NCBI RefSeq assembly: GCF_047496725.1
Contig: NC_132971.1
Location: 3,770,501 to 3,834,500 of the forward strand
Direction of reading: 5' to 3'
Source: Anoplolepis gracilipes
Taxonomy: Eukaryota > Arthropoda > Insecta > Hymenoptera > Formicidae
Length of the DNA: 64,000 nt
Shown: positions 52,559-64,000 of the stretch, piece by piece
Layout: every line of letters begins with the position of its first letter
Position numbering within the stretch: position 1 is the stretch's first letter
Notes under the pieces: model-generated
The model's database searches: none
What the model was told of the DNA's origin: nothing
What the model saw: only the letters and a program-made list of their open reading frames with translations
Program-made: the position numbers and the translations under genes

Positions 52559-55500
52559 ATCGATCCTTTCTCGGTTACGATGCGAGAGTTGTCGTACACG
52601 TTGTTCTCGCGGCCCTCGCGTACATGTCCACGTGTAATGGGGCTTAAACCAATTCTGCCTTGCTCTCGCACAAAGTACTCAGGCCGGAGCCGTCTGTGCC
52701 ACCCACTTAAAGCGTCGCGCGGCCGTCCGATGCACAGCGAACGATCGCCGCGGCAATTCCCGACTAATGGCACTGCGGCGACGTGGAAAGGCGATGCATC
52801 GTGCACAACATACGTACGTATGTGTAACATGCCGGAAGTACGACGACATACCGATATAAAGTCGTCTTCAAAGCACTGCCATATGGCGCCCAATTCGCAC
52901 CGGAATCGATAACGCGCGGATACGCTGCAAGCAATAACCGGTCTGTCTTTTTTTTTTCTCTCTTTCTCTTCTTCTAGTTTGATAATAAATTGGCAATGTC
53001 CCTTCCTTCAACGTTTTCATGTTCACTATCACGGTTACACGGTGTAATGCACTTTTATTTAGGAATGGCGTAAATACTTGGAGTAATCTATTTCGAAACT
53101 AGAAAGAATTGGAAAAGAGATGATTAGTTCGATTGCTAGTAAATTTTATCTGGAGAAAAAGTTTGTTGGTAAATTACATGTAATAAATTTAATCTTTAAA
53201 AGCTTTTTACTGAAGTTCGATCGGAATCGGACGAACTTTTGTAAAGTCTTGTACGAAAAATACAAAATTCACCAAGAAAAATGGTTAAAGAACTAAAAAC
53301 AGCAGTAACATATTTCTCATGGATCTTAACAAACTAGAACAGTATTATAAAACATTAATATGAAATAAGCTATATTTAATAGCAAAGGGACATCTCTGAT
53401 AAATTTTCATTTATATATTTTCAGCTCTTTAAACACGAAAACATCATTATTTTATGTACAAATATTCAATTTTGAATACAAATGTTCAAAGAGAATTTAA
53501 TACGAGAGCATGCTGGGAGAATAATAACGACTGAGAAGAGAAGGATTGAGAACCAATATGTGTTATATTGTTAATTCCGGCGTTAATAATCTTGTAGCAA
53601 TAATTGGCGTGACAAATTGCGGTAATGGATGAATCGCGCAGATTGAAATATATGTCAAATTGACCTATTTGTCGCTGCGCGCGGCAATTTGCAGGAGAGC
53701 ATTAATCGCGTGTCGACGATACCTTTGTGCAAGCTGTACGGTCTCCACGGCCAGAATCTTGTGAAGAGACGTGAATGAACGTATGCGACTAAGAAAATGC
53801 GTTTTCTAAATCCCCCCGTGAAATATGATGTTCAAACATATACGTGCTCTTCGTATTTTCTCTTTTGCAGAATATTTTTAAGTCATTCTTTCCCGTAAAT
53901 GTCATACATGTGACAGCAACGTAAATGACGTAAATTCCTTATGTCGAATGACGCAATATTTAAAATGACGCGGCTCGTAAATTATTTTGCATTGGTACAG
54001 AATGAGAAGATATGTCTCTTTCCTTCTATATATGTACATACATAAATATATTTTTCTATATTTCCCTAACTTCGTTCGTATATTTAAACAGATATCTCAA
54101 TAAAATCTATGTTGTTATATTTAATAATATATTTATTCATCATGGAAACTATTATATTATACATTCACTGCTTCATTATATATCTCGTCACTAATTTATA
54201 CTCTTAATTATCTTTATTATTAATTGCCTTACTATTATTTAACCAGCTCGTTAACTCCACAATTAAGCTTATCTAAAATTCTTATCTTTAAAGTCTCATT
54301 TAAAATTCTATCGTTCGTTCTCTCGTGACTATGTCGATGTCTGCATAGACCATTTATTAGGCGATTTAACCCCGTCGTGTCGAGTAGGTGGTACATAGGC
54401 GTGGTGACTAACAGCTGGAGTAACGGCCGGTCGCTCTCGTCAGCGGAAAACACAGATCCCGCGATTGTGATAACGCACGATGAAAGACGATGACGTTATA
54501 GCGCGGTGTCCAATAAAGCGTGACCAGAGCACGCGAGTTTCTATTTCTGACGCGACAAATTATACATACCGTGTAATGCGAAAAAGCTTTTAACCCTTTA
54601 CACGATATATGTATCAGAGGTGATATGATTTACGATTTTTTGCAAAAACTTTCTGCTTTCATTCACTTCTGTTCGCGCGCGTATGCGTGAAAATTTTTGA
54701 TTCCCATTTGTTATGTCTATTATTCGTCATAATATGTATATTTTATTAAATTTAAAATTTCTAAATTGTAAAATTACATATCCATATAATATATAAATGT
54801 TATTTATATATATTTTATCAATAAAATAATACATTATTCAAATAAATTTTTTTCTCCTATAAAAAAGTATAACAGCGTGTAAGTGTATTACTTTATATCG
54901 CTTCGCGAGATGTGCATATCTAAGTAACGTAATACCTTTATCTCCGACACGTTTCTAAACTCAGGAAATTGTTCCTCACGCGAAATCCCCGTCATTTTCA
55001 AGGAACTTCCGTAAACCTCTCACGTTTATATTTAAACCTTTCCATACGACATATTGCAGTCTCTTGAAGGAGTATAGAGCTTTACAGCTTACGATATGTT
55101 AAATTGTCTTTTAAAAGAATAATATGAAACTCTTTATATAATACACATACAACTGACATACGACATTATACATTTATATTATTTTTTAAATACTCTATAG
55201 TACTTCTTAAGATCCTCCACTAAAAAAAAAATTTTTTTCAAGACTCGAGAGCGAAAAGGAAGATCTGCATAGTCCTCGAATACGTACGTGTAAGCATGCT
55301 TATATTTTATAATTCCTATTTCAATTTTAATTTCTTCAGAATCTTAATTCACAATCTTTAAAAAAAACCCTGAATTTTTTTCAACAAAAATTTAATAATC
55401 AGATATCGTTAACAAAAGAGAGGAAAAAAAGAGAAAAAAAAATACATCGATTATTGAAATTAAGGATAGATGAAGGATTATAGTCTCTCTATATAAGGCA

Positions 55501-56273
55501 TCTCCGATATCGAGTAATAAAAATCATCCGATTGACTTTCATTATCGTCCATTCACGACGCGAGAGAACAACGATAAATGGGCGATATCTCGATTATATC
55601 GTAGCGAATACGAGAGCGACACTTTGATTATTGTTTCGACACCAGACACGAACTCAAGTCCTTCCCGCCGAATGACGGATCAGGGTGTAATATTATCGTT
55701 CGAAAGGCGATATCTCGCAGATGTTTACGAGAGTGGCTTCGTCAAGCGGGCTTGGGTGCTTGACCTAAATCGACAGGCACTTCGAGTTGCCCACGAATCG
55801 ACTACGGACTGCGCCGACAGACTCCACGTTCGAATGGCTGGCTGTTTATTTCACTTGCCCCGTTTTTCGCGAACGTCCGAGACGTTCTCGACGCGATAAA
55901 TCCCGGAGCGAGGGCAATAGAAAGCTCGCATTGTACCAGGATGCCCGTTCGACCAATCGCGCAAATTTCCAGCGGTAGATAATGGAGTCTGAGAGGTAAA
56001 AAGAATGGCGGTTGTTCGACAGTCGAGGAATGAATAGTTCTCGAGCTGTCAGCGATTGAAAATTACGACTGGGCGAATAAAACCTTAATGGTGAAGACTC
56101 TAGAAAATGAATGGAATCTTAATCTTAAAGATTTTAGCTGCAAATGAAAAATTTTGCATAGAATAAGTTACAAAAAATTAAAAAGGAGAGATTTATTATA
56201 ACAAACAGTAAAATAATTTTCAAAATACATATTATGTTTCTGTGTACATTAAACACCTAGTCAGAAATAATAA
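52559..56273. other. No supported gene
   Basis: GC-richer islands at 52.56-52.92, 53.5-53.8, 54.24-54.56 and 55.5-56.0 kb lie in AT-rich DNA. Frames such as 52507-52893 (-) and 55624-55899 (+) lack ATG starts or family resemblance. Confidence 0.45.
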
Positions 56274-56508
56274 TTTCTTACCAAGCTTTTTCTCGTGCGC
56301 GCGTGCGCTAAAGGAAAATTAAATCTCAAGTTCCTCGAAGAATCTAAATGTGAATTACGCTGTCTGGAACACCTTTGTAAGGAAAACAACTGGAGCGGGA
56401 CAATTACGACTTTAGCGAATTGGAGAGAGAGAGAAGTACCTAATTATCGTAAATTGCTTCGTGGTATCCGTTTTCTGACCCGTAACGGTAAGTTTTGATA
56501 ATAAAACT

Positions 56509-56546
<38 letters not shown>

Positions 56547-56623
56547 CAGAAAAGAAAATTACTATCTTAGTTTTCGTAAACTTTTGCGGAATATCTAATG
56601 TTAAAAAACATTTATCATTTTGA
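56274..56623 (+). CDS. Possible two-exon coding fragment with a 62-bp intron, unrecognised
   Basis: An open frame from 56274 runs to a GTAAGT donor after 56487 (CGTAACG|GTAAGT). The intron, 56488-56549, is 62 bases and ends in a long CT tract and TTGCAG. Joining in phase 1 continues the frame for 24 more codons to TGA at 56623. The first part is charged and Leu/Cys-containing (FLEESKCELRCLEHLCKE, then NWREREVPNYRKLL). There is no ATG in the first part, so an upstream exon would be needed. The acceptor is largely a CT microsatellite, so chance is quite possible. No family is recognised. Confidence 0.22.
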
Positions 56624-57268
56624 TGACTAGCGATTAGAAAATAAACACATATGGAAGCGCTCGATAATCTATAGCATAGAATGAAGAAATGAAGCATTAG
56701 AGACGTGCTGATGATAATCTCTTTAATTTCGTAACCGCCGTCAGCTGTTTCTAAGATTGCCTCTCGACAGATCGAGAGAGAACAGAAGAGGAATAGAGGA
56801 TCGACGATTTCGTTGAAATATCTTAGAATGCCAATGGCGTACGCGCCACGCTATCGCGTTTATTTTCTTATTGCGATTACGATCGACGCTGCCAATATTT
56901 GTCACAATCAAACAAGTGAAACTATCCATTTGAATGCAATGAAAAAAAATCAGCAGCTAAATTACGTGATCGATAACATGGATAAAAGGAGTAATTTTCA
57001 GATATAGGAAATTACGATATGTATCGTATTTTTTTATATCTAACAACACGGGCCTTCGCCATCTGCGAAGAAACCCCTGCGACTCGCGCTGCGTCTCGAG
57101 GGTGGAGTTTTCGTCGAGAGGAATACTCTTCGTCTCGTTCCGCCGCATTCAACTTTAAAGCCGTTTTTCTCGAAAACTCGATTCCGCCGAGTACGCCATT
57201 GGTATTCCGAGGGGGGCTATCCGGTTATCCTCGTCCCTCCGGCCTTTATCCGGGAAGCGTCCGGTATA

Positions 57269-57278
57269 TCTCTCTCTT

Positions 57279-57347
<69 letters not shown>

Positions 57348-57352
57348 CTCTC
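57269..57352. repeat. (CT)n microsatellite
   Basis: Long CT run with a few TTT interruptions. A second CT tract follows at about 57604-57642. Confidence 0.95.
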
Positions 57353-57602
57353 GTCAATCCGAGTTCGGAAGTACCAAGTCGCCGCCGCGCGCACACGCTC
57401 CTTGTCCGGCTAATAACGATGACGAGACCCCTCGTTGCGCCTCTTCATCCGCGACCGGTCGTACGGAGAGGGAAGTATCCACTTGTCCTGTCACCCCAGC
57501 ATTAGCCGCGTCGCCCGCCGCTATCGTTCGCACGAAAATAAACAATCGTGCTGTTCGAGTCGCGCCGGAGCTGTGAGATATACGATAGAATCCTCCTTCC
57601 GC

Positions 57603-57633
<31 letters not shown>

Positions 57634-59088
57634 TCTCTTTTTCCTATTTCTTTTTTATTTTAATTTCTTGTACTTTCTTTATTTTTCTATTGTTTATAAT
57701 GTTAGATATTGTTTACATACACAGTATTCTGCTTTATACAATTAAAATTTAAATTTAAATAAAAAAACACTACTCATATGTGTTACTGTCTAACACTCAA
57801 TATGGATACGAGATCACGAGAAACGTCAATACAATAAATTTTAAACTGTAGTTTTTTTAACATTCTAATTTTATATATTATTAAGTATTGATCGAACCGG
57901 TAAATGTTAAAGAGCAAAAGTATATTGAAACTACGGAACGATGTAAATCCTTGTCATGATTTCCGGAGGGTTATTTAATAAATGATCTTTCTCTCTATTC
58001 GTTTTCGGTCTACTCTTTTCCTTCGTTTCGCCACGTCTCAATACGACGTCTGCCATCGACAGGATTATGCTATCTGGTGCTGACTCGCGGAAACTCGGCT
58101 ATCAAACACGAAATTGCATTTACTCTCAGGCACTCACGGTACCGCGTCGTCAGACCAGCAATCGCGCATCGTCCACGATGTCGACGTGGCGATCGACGCT
58201 GTCGTAAAATTAAATGAAGTGATCGAAATACCGTTTCCCCTCCTTTGTGCTCCGTCGTCTCAACCTCAATGTGTCGTACGTAAGTTTGTCGCCAACTATT
58301 TCCCCAACGGCCGAGAAGCGAGTAAAAACTGATGAAAAAACCAAGCCCGATCGTAAAACGCGTGTTTGATGTAAAAACGTTCAACACTCGCAACGTTGTA
58401 AAATGACAACTAAATGGCCGTATTAAATAACGGATTGAAAATAACGCCGCTGTTTTCGTCAATGATTTTTGAAGGTAATTTTTGCGCTTCGGCAATCGTG
58501 TAAATTCGGATTTGGAACAGATTTGAAATGGATTTGTAATTGTTCAAAATTTTTCATGCTTCTTCCGTTTTGATAAGATAGCGAACAGATATTATCACAT
58601 TTTGAAAATAACAGATAAATAAATATACAATTAGAGTGAAAGAAAATTTTTGACAACGAGAATGTGATCAACGAGAGAAATGGTAGCTGGTAGAGAAGTT
58701 ATAGTAACATAAATCGGCGAGTCAGAAATCGTCGCGATTCTAACGGGAAATTAATACATCGCACTCGCAGTTCGTATTTCTCCGCGCGATGCCGTTATGA
58801 ATATAAAGCCAGTGAGAGAGGAATCCAACGACGACACGGACGTCGGCGATGAGGACGAGTTTCGGCGAGTGCGTCGAGCTATACGGTGTAACGAACGAGT
58901 CTTTCCTCCCGAGCGGAATACAAACTGCGCATTGACTCCATCCCGCCGTCCCTTTGCCGCCCCCAACTCTCCCGTCCCCGACCCCCTCCCTTTTAACCCC
59001 TCGGCACGTGCAGACACATTCGCGGGGGCTGGATTCGGATTCGCCCCCGAAATGAGAGTTTGCCTCAGCGCGACGAACGTGTCCACAG

Positions 59089-59089
<1 letters not shown>

Positions 59090-59122
<33 letters not shown>

Positions 59123-59126
59123 GTAT
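59090..59126. repeat. (AT)n microsatellite
   Basis: AT dinucleotide run ending in GTATATGTAT. Confidence 0.9.
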
Positions 59127-60622
59127 ACCCAGTCCCTTCATTATCCCCGCGCACCTCTCGATCATCCCTCGTGTCTCCCCGTCCTCGCCGCGCGTACTTC
59201 TAGCCCCCTGCGAGAGAGGCACGTTCTCTCGCGAACGAACGAGCGAGCGAGCGAGCGAGCGCGCGGAAACGCGCGGACAGGTCGTCACCGACTGCGCCGG
59301 TTTCCTGGCGGGAGAATAAACGCGCGCGACATAATACGCCGCCTCGTATACCACGCATACCCGCACCCCAATGCGATGACCAACGTGCCGTGAAGAGGGC
59401 ATCGGCCGCGATGATTTTTTAATCGCGCGGCACATGCTGGTTACCCCACGAAAAGCGAGAGCGGCTCTCAACCGTGTTTTTATTGCATCGCAAGCTGGTG
59501 TGTTCCCCGCTCTTGAATTTACTAAGTCAAGTTAATTTTTGTACGTTGAGAATAAACCGTCCATATAGCAGTCCATGTTTTATTATATTCATCTGACAAA
59601 AAGTTTTACGTTTATTCAACCTCTCTGGAATATAAATGGACAAACATATATGAAATGGATGTATGCATAAAGATGTATAAAGATATATGCATACATATAT
59701 ATTTATTTATAGCGATATAAATGGAATCGCGTTCATTCTCGCACGTGACGCGACAAACAAAAAAATATTTATCTCATCCAGTATCTTTTTCTCAATTTCT
59801 ATTGTGCAAGTGCAATGTAATACCAATCTCCGTTGTGTAATCCAGTGCGGACTTTAGAATCTTTAGAGACGGAAAAACCAAAAAATATCCACGTAGTGGC
59901 AAAAAGCAAGAGATAAGAAAGCAGAAAGCAAGAGCAGAAAAGCAAGAGATGGGAATTAATGGGAGAGCGTCGAGGAATTCCATGTTCACTGGCTGTTTCC
60001 CGTCGAGGAGCCGTGTACGAGACGTTTCGGAAATCCAGAGATTAGTGCTACGAGCGGTAAGAGGATAACTCTTCGAGCAATTTGTTCGTACTTAAGACTC
60101 GCTGTCTTTGGTTGGTCCGCGAGATAAAAGAAGGAAAGATGGAAGCATTAAGTGTAAGCAAGTGCAACGGCAATGGCGGCGGCATAAGAAATATATCGGC
60201 GTCAGGAGGAACGTTCTTATACATATACCCGCGGAATGATGTACCGATCGTGCCCTACCCGATGTCTGGGAAAATGAGAAACGAGTCGTCGGCTCGAAGG
60301 GTCCCTCGAGTGAATTCGGGACGACCGTGATAGGAGATTGGAATGCGACGCGTGCAGTGCATCGAAACGCTACAGCAACTTTCAGACCCGGTGCTTTCTC
60401 TTCGCTTTGATGAGACTCGCGTTACCATCGTAAAGAATGTTCGTCCTTTCTAACAAACACTTATTCCCGTCGATGGTTGTGTCAATTAACAGAACTGATC
60501 GTGTACATAGATTGAAATTTATTCATTTAAAAATGAGAACTCAAATATTTATTTCTTGTCAGATAACAATAGGATATAGAATACCATTTAAATATATTAC
60601 TGATAAAAAAATTTTTTAAATG

Positions 60623-60823
60623 CATTTATCCTACATTGTCCTAGTCTATCACGCAGATTCGCATTGCTGTTTGCACCATGTTGTTTGGTATAACTGCAGT
60701 TTTTTCCTGTATATTGGCTTTGAGTTCGTTAATATACAGAAAAAAATTACAGTCATACCAGACAATGTGGTGCAAACAACGATACGAACCAGCGTGATAC
60801 TAGAGCAATGTATAGGATAAATG
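60623..60823. mobile_element. Fold-back MITE-like element
   Basis: The left end CATTTATCCTACATTG pairs with the right end (CAATGTATAGGATAAATG), and the arms remain complementary with scattered mismatches to a centre near 60723. About 201 bp in total, with no coding capacity. Its sequence differs from the hairpin at 34973-35190, so it is a separate family. Each arm contains GTTTGCACCA or its complement TGGTGCAAAC. Confidence 0.8.
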
Positions 60824-63409
60824 TGGAGGACATTTGATAAAAATTTATGAAAAAATAGTTTTTAATTTTAAAAAAATTAATAAAATTAAATAATATACTC
60901 AAATGCTGTTCCATCTCCTATTATATGATAAAAAATAAATATTCAAGTTATATTTCATTTTTTTTATTTATTGGAGAATTGTAATAATTTTTCCAAATAA
61001 TACGCGATATCTATATCTACATCTATCATTTTGTTTATTTCTTTTTTACATTCTTTATTTTAATATTTCAATTTAATATTACTAAAAAAGTGTTTCTTTT
61101 AAAAAATTATATCTTCAAATCTTTTTTATACATATTTCTTTCTCTTGGAATATTATATTGTATTTTACTCTTTTACCTTTAATTTAAACACACATATTTA
61201 ATGAATAAGCGGAAGCGAATAATCGCGCGAAACATTTTGCACAGATATAGAACAGCGGCTGCTTCATCGCACGACGTTGTCTAACATGTATCGAATTAAT
61301 TATTAGCGCAGATATTCGTACAAACAGTGGAATCATTCGTTCGTTCGTATGGTATCGTATCGATTCGCCTCTTGCGACGATTTCCTCGCACACGCCGTCC
61401 GGCCGGCATTCGATTCGATTTAGCGAGCGTGCACGGGGCGAGCGTGCTCCAGGATGTAGTCTATAATCGCTTCCTCTGCCTAGCCAGCCGATTGGGTAGG
61501 CTGAGGGGTCGCTCTCGTTGTACGTATCCGCCGCGCGTGCACACAACGGCGGGGACACGATCGATTCCGCCGATCAATGTTCCCTAATACAGAGTGTTTG
61601 GTAATTGCCGCTAGCCGGATAGCACTGCAACTTCAGAAGGAACAAACATCCGACGGATAATCTTGGATAGCTGCCCAGATTTCAAGATTACTCGTTAATA
61701 CTGCTGTTATCGGGTGTTGTAGAAAGATATGAAGGGGCACGTTTCAAGATTGAAGCAGATTGATAAACCGAGTAACAGAGAGAAACAACGTTATTAAACT
61801 GTGAAATATAGAACGTTTCAATACACGTCCTACATTACTCCGAAACAAGTAAAAACATATAAGTCGGAGTATAAACTATAAACCTCTTTTACCTCCTTAA
61901 GTATAAAATATTATATGTCTGTCAAGGACTTTGCGTGTGTAAGGCTATCGTGCACGCTCGTGTACCTCGCATGAATAACAGTTTCGCTATACCATAGATT
62001 TATGCGCTTGAATTAAATGATCGCCTGAGGTCTTAGAAAGATATGCAAGGACCTAGTACAAGAAGGCCCTCGTGTTCGCGAATTAAACGAATGAAATCTA
62101 TGTCCGAGTAACTTACACGAGAGCGATAGTGGAGAGCATTGGACGTGAATTCACACGGTTCTAGCTCAAGGCATCGCGCTACCTCTGGGACCGTCGTTAA
62201 TTAATAGTTACTAAGGGATGAGAGTCAAGCGAGGATATTACCTTGTTGCAAAGCATGACGAACCAATCGTCCAACAGCAATACGCTTAAAATCGAATAGA
62301 AGGAAAAAAGTACTGTCAAATAGAATGAGGAAATTTTTTTACCCGCACGATTTTGAACTCGAGAATGAAAAGATGAAAAATATTCCATTATTGAATCTAT
62401 AAAAAGCACAAAATTTTGTTAAAACTCAATATATTCTGAACTGCATTTTAAGTCTCTAAAATTTAATTATGTAATTGACAAAACTTTAATTTTGCAAATT
62501 ATTAACTAAACGAAATAAAAAATACTGCAAGTAATATTAGAAATGACAGAAAGTAAAATTTTTCGGTTGGTATTATAAATTATGTTATAAAACTGAAAGA
62601 GAGATAAAGAGATTCCAAGTAAACTTTGTACTACGAACGTTTGTGACCCTCCAACACTTGAAGATTGTCAAAACAAATATCAGTTTCGAAATGTCCATTA
62701 CTTTCACGAAGATGGCACGCAAGCTTAATTTCATCCTTCGTCAGATATTATTTCGAGTCACATGAGAAATGTAAACATGAAACTAAAAATGTAAGATCGC
62801 TGAAAAAATTTTAACATATCGCTTACAAAAATTAAATTAAGATTTAATTATATGATATATACGCGAATTTAATTTCTTGTAGTGAGTGTGTCATCTTAAC
62901 AAAGATGTCTTATTGCATTAATTTGGTTTATATTTTAAATTTAGAAGATTGTGTATGTACAAAGAGAATAAACACTGCGATTCTCTCTCTCACTCTCTCT
63001 CTCTCTTTCTCTTTCGATAAAGCTAGCGAGGTAGACCAACGAGACGATCGAGACCCTGTTCCTTATTTAGAACTTGTACGATCGAAGTTGAAACTATATA
63101 GAGACTATAAGCGGTTGTATACATTTCTAATTCATCACGTCGTTCCATATTGAGATAAAACGGATGACGGAGGAAGATAAACTGACAATATTTCTACCGA
63201 ATTATTAAACATTATTAAATATGGTTTGTGAACTGAATTTGTATTCTGAATAGCAGAACGTGAAGAAAAAACTCTTAAATATCTTGAAAAACTATTGATT
63301 TTCATACAGTCTTGATAATTCATGAATATTATATAATTATAACTTGATTAGTAGATTTTCTTGATACTTTTGTTTATAATTTCACAACAAGATTTCAACG
63401 CTGGAAATT
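60824..63409. other. No supported gene
   Basis: AT-rich with one GC-richer island at 61.19-62.17 kb. A minus-strand frame of 124 codons (61184-61558) begins with GTG and has no recognisable domain. A plus-strand ATG frame at 62905-63153 runs through a CT tract. It could instead be an exon starting after that tract, but nothing confirms it. Confidence 0.45.
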
Positions 63410-63719
63410 GAGTTTTTCCGAAACAAAATTTGGTTTCATTTTTAATTTCATTTTTCTTACGTTTATAGATTTAAGATTACGACAGAGGTTTAATTTATAT
63501 AAAAATTGAATTATATAGAAATTTAATTCTATTTTGTACTTTGAATAAGTAATAAATGAACAGTTTCCTGTTTAGATATTTACAAAAAAAACTTTCAACA
63601 AAATTATAGGGTAAATAATTTAAAAAAAAAATGCTTAACGGATTTAATTGCTTAAAATGTCAAACTAGATGTTAGATTGAAAATTGAGATCAAAAGTAAG
63701 AGAAAATTTTCGACTCGGG
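63410..63719 (+). repeat. Dispersed repeat, copy D
   Basis: Same blocks as copy A in the same orientation: CTTACGTTTATAGATT, TTTAATTTATATAAAAATTG, CTTTCAACAAAATTATAGGG, and a terminal GAGATCAAAAGTAAGAGAAA followed by TTTTCGACTCGGG. It lies 11 kb from the other three copies. Boundaries are approximate. Confidence 0.65.
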
Positions 63720-63787
63720 CTATGACGCAGTAAGCCATTTAAAGATGTATGAGATACATTAAGATATTTTTAATCTAGAAAAATTGA

Positions 63788-63853
<66 letters not shown>
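63788..63853. repeat. (CT)n microsatellite
   Basis: About 32 CT units with one TTT interruption, followed by further CT-rich sequence to about 63890. Confidence 0.95.
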
Positions 63854-63856
<3 letters not shown>

Positions 63857-64000
63857 ATCTCTTTCTCCATCTCTCTTTTTCTCTCCCTTTCACTACATTC
63901 ATGTAGTACGCAGTATTTCTAGTTGATTTTGTGGATAAACAGTAGAAAGTAAAATTCCTTCCAAACATTAACATTTTAATTTTTACCTTTGCATTGAAAT

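Larger units (their letters stand above)
56624..60622. other. No supported gene; GC-richer DNA rich in simple repeats
   Basis: Islands at 56.7-57.64 and 57.96-60.45 kb have long frames on both strands (185 to 243 codons) that run through CT or AT microsatellites and Arg/Ser/Pro-rich sequence. They overlap one another and show no domains. A purine-rich imperfect repeat of AAGCAAGAGATAAGAAAGCAG type lies near 59.90-59.95 kb. Confidence 0.45.

Noticed and set aside
57019..57576. 185-codon plus-strand frame
   Set aside because: Its centre is a CT microsatellite giving poly Ser-Leu, and the flanks show no conserved feature.
58740..59471. Overlapping frames of 243 and 198 codons on opposite strands
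   Set aside because: They run through an AT microsatellite and Arg/Ser-rich DNA, mirror each other and have no domain or splice support.

Overview
This window looks like nuclear DNA from an insect, most probably a hymenopteran such as an ant. The background is AT-rich with scattered GC-richer islands and many CT/GA, GT and AT microsatellites. Genes are split by short GT-AG introns, and the one universally conserved gene (Mcm6) has an insect-like exon layout. The species call is inference; no marker gene fixes it.

Four multi-exon genes can be supported, all in the left 35 kb. (1) Minus strand, about 10.2-14.7 kb: the first three coding exons of a single-pass membrane protein with a poly-His/poly-Gln N-terminal region. 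Its 3' end was not found. (2) Minus strand, 20.9-26.8 kb: a complete nine-exon urea transporter (SLC14 family), 382 residues, with both inverted-topology repeats recognisable. (3) Minus strand, 28.4-31.9 kb: complete eleven-exon Mcm6, 816 residues, with zinc finger, Walker A, Walker B and arginine finger, and an E2F-type site about 80 bp upstream of its start codon. (4) Plus strand, 33.0-34.7 kb: a compact three-exon gene with a TATA box. It encodes a 269-residue secreted precursor-like protein with dibasic sites and two Gly-Arg motifs that could be C-terminal amidation signals.

Just downstream of gene 4 lie a 218-bp hairpin MITE-like element and then a partial, diverged duplicate of the gene 4 terminal exon. 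The duplicate keeps an open frame through two compensating indels and has a splice acceptor in the right phase. It is either a decaying duplicate or an alternative last exon.

From about 35.8 kb to the right edge (28 kb) no gene could be established. This part alternates AT-rich stretches with GC-richer islands, contains most of the CT/GA microsatellites, a second kind of fold-back element, and four copies of an approximately 280-bp dispersed repeat family. It could be intergenic or the intron of a large gene. A few weak exon-like or small-ORF signals there and elsewhere are listed at low confidence. No tRNA, rRNA, CRISPR array or intact transposase gene was seen.
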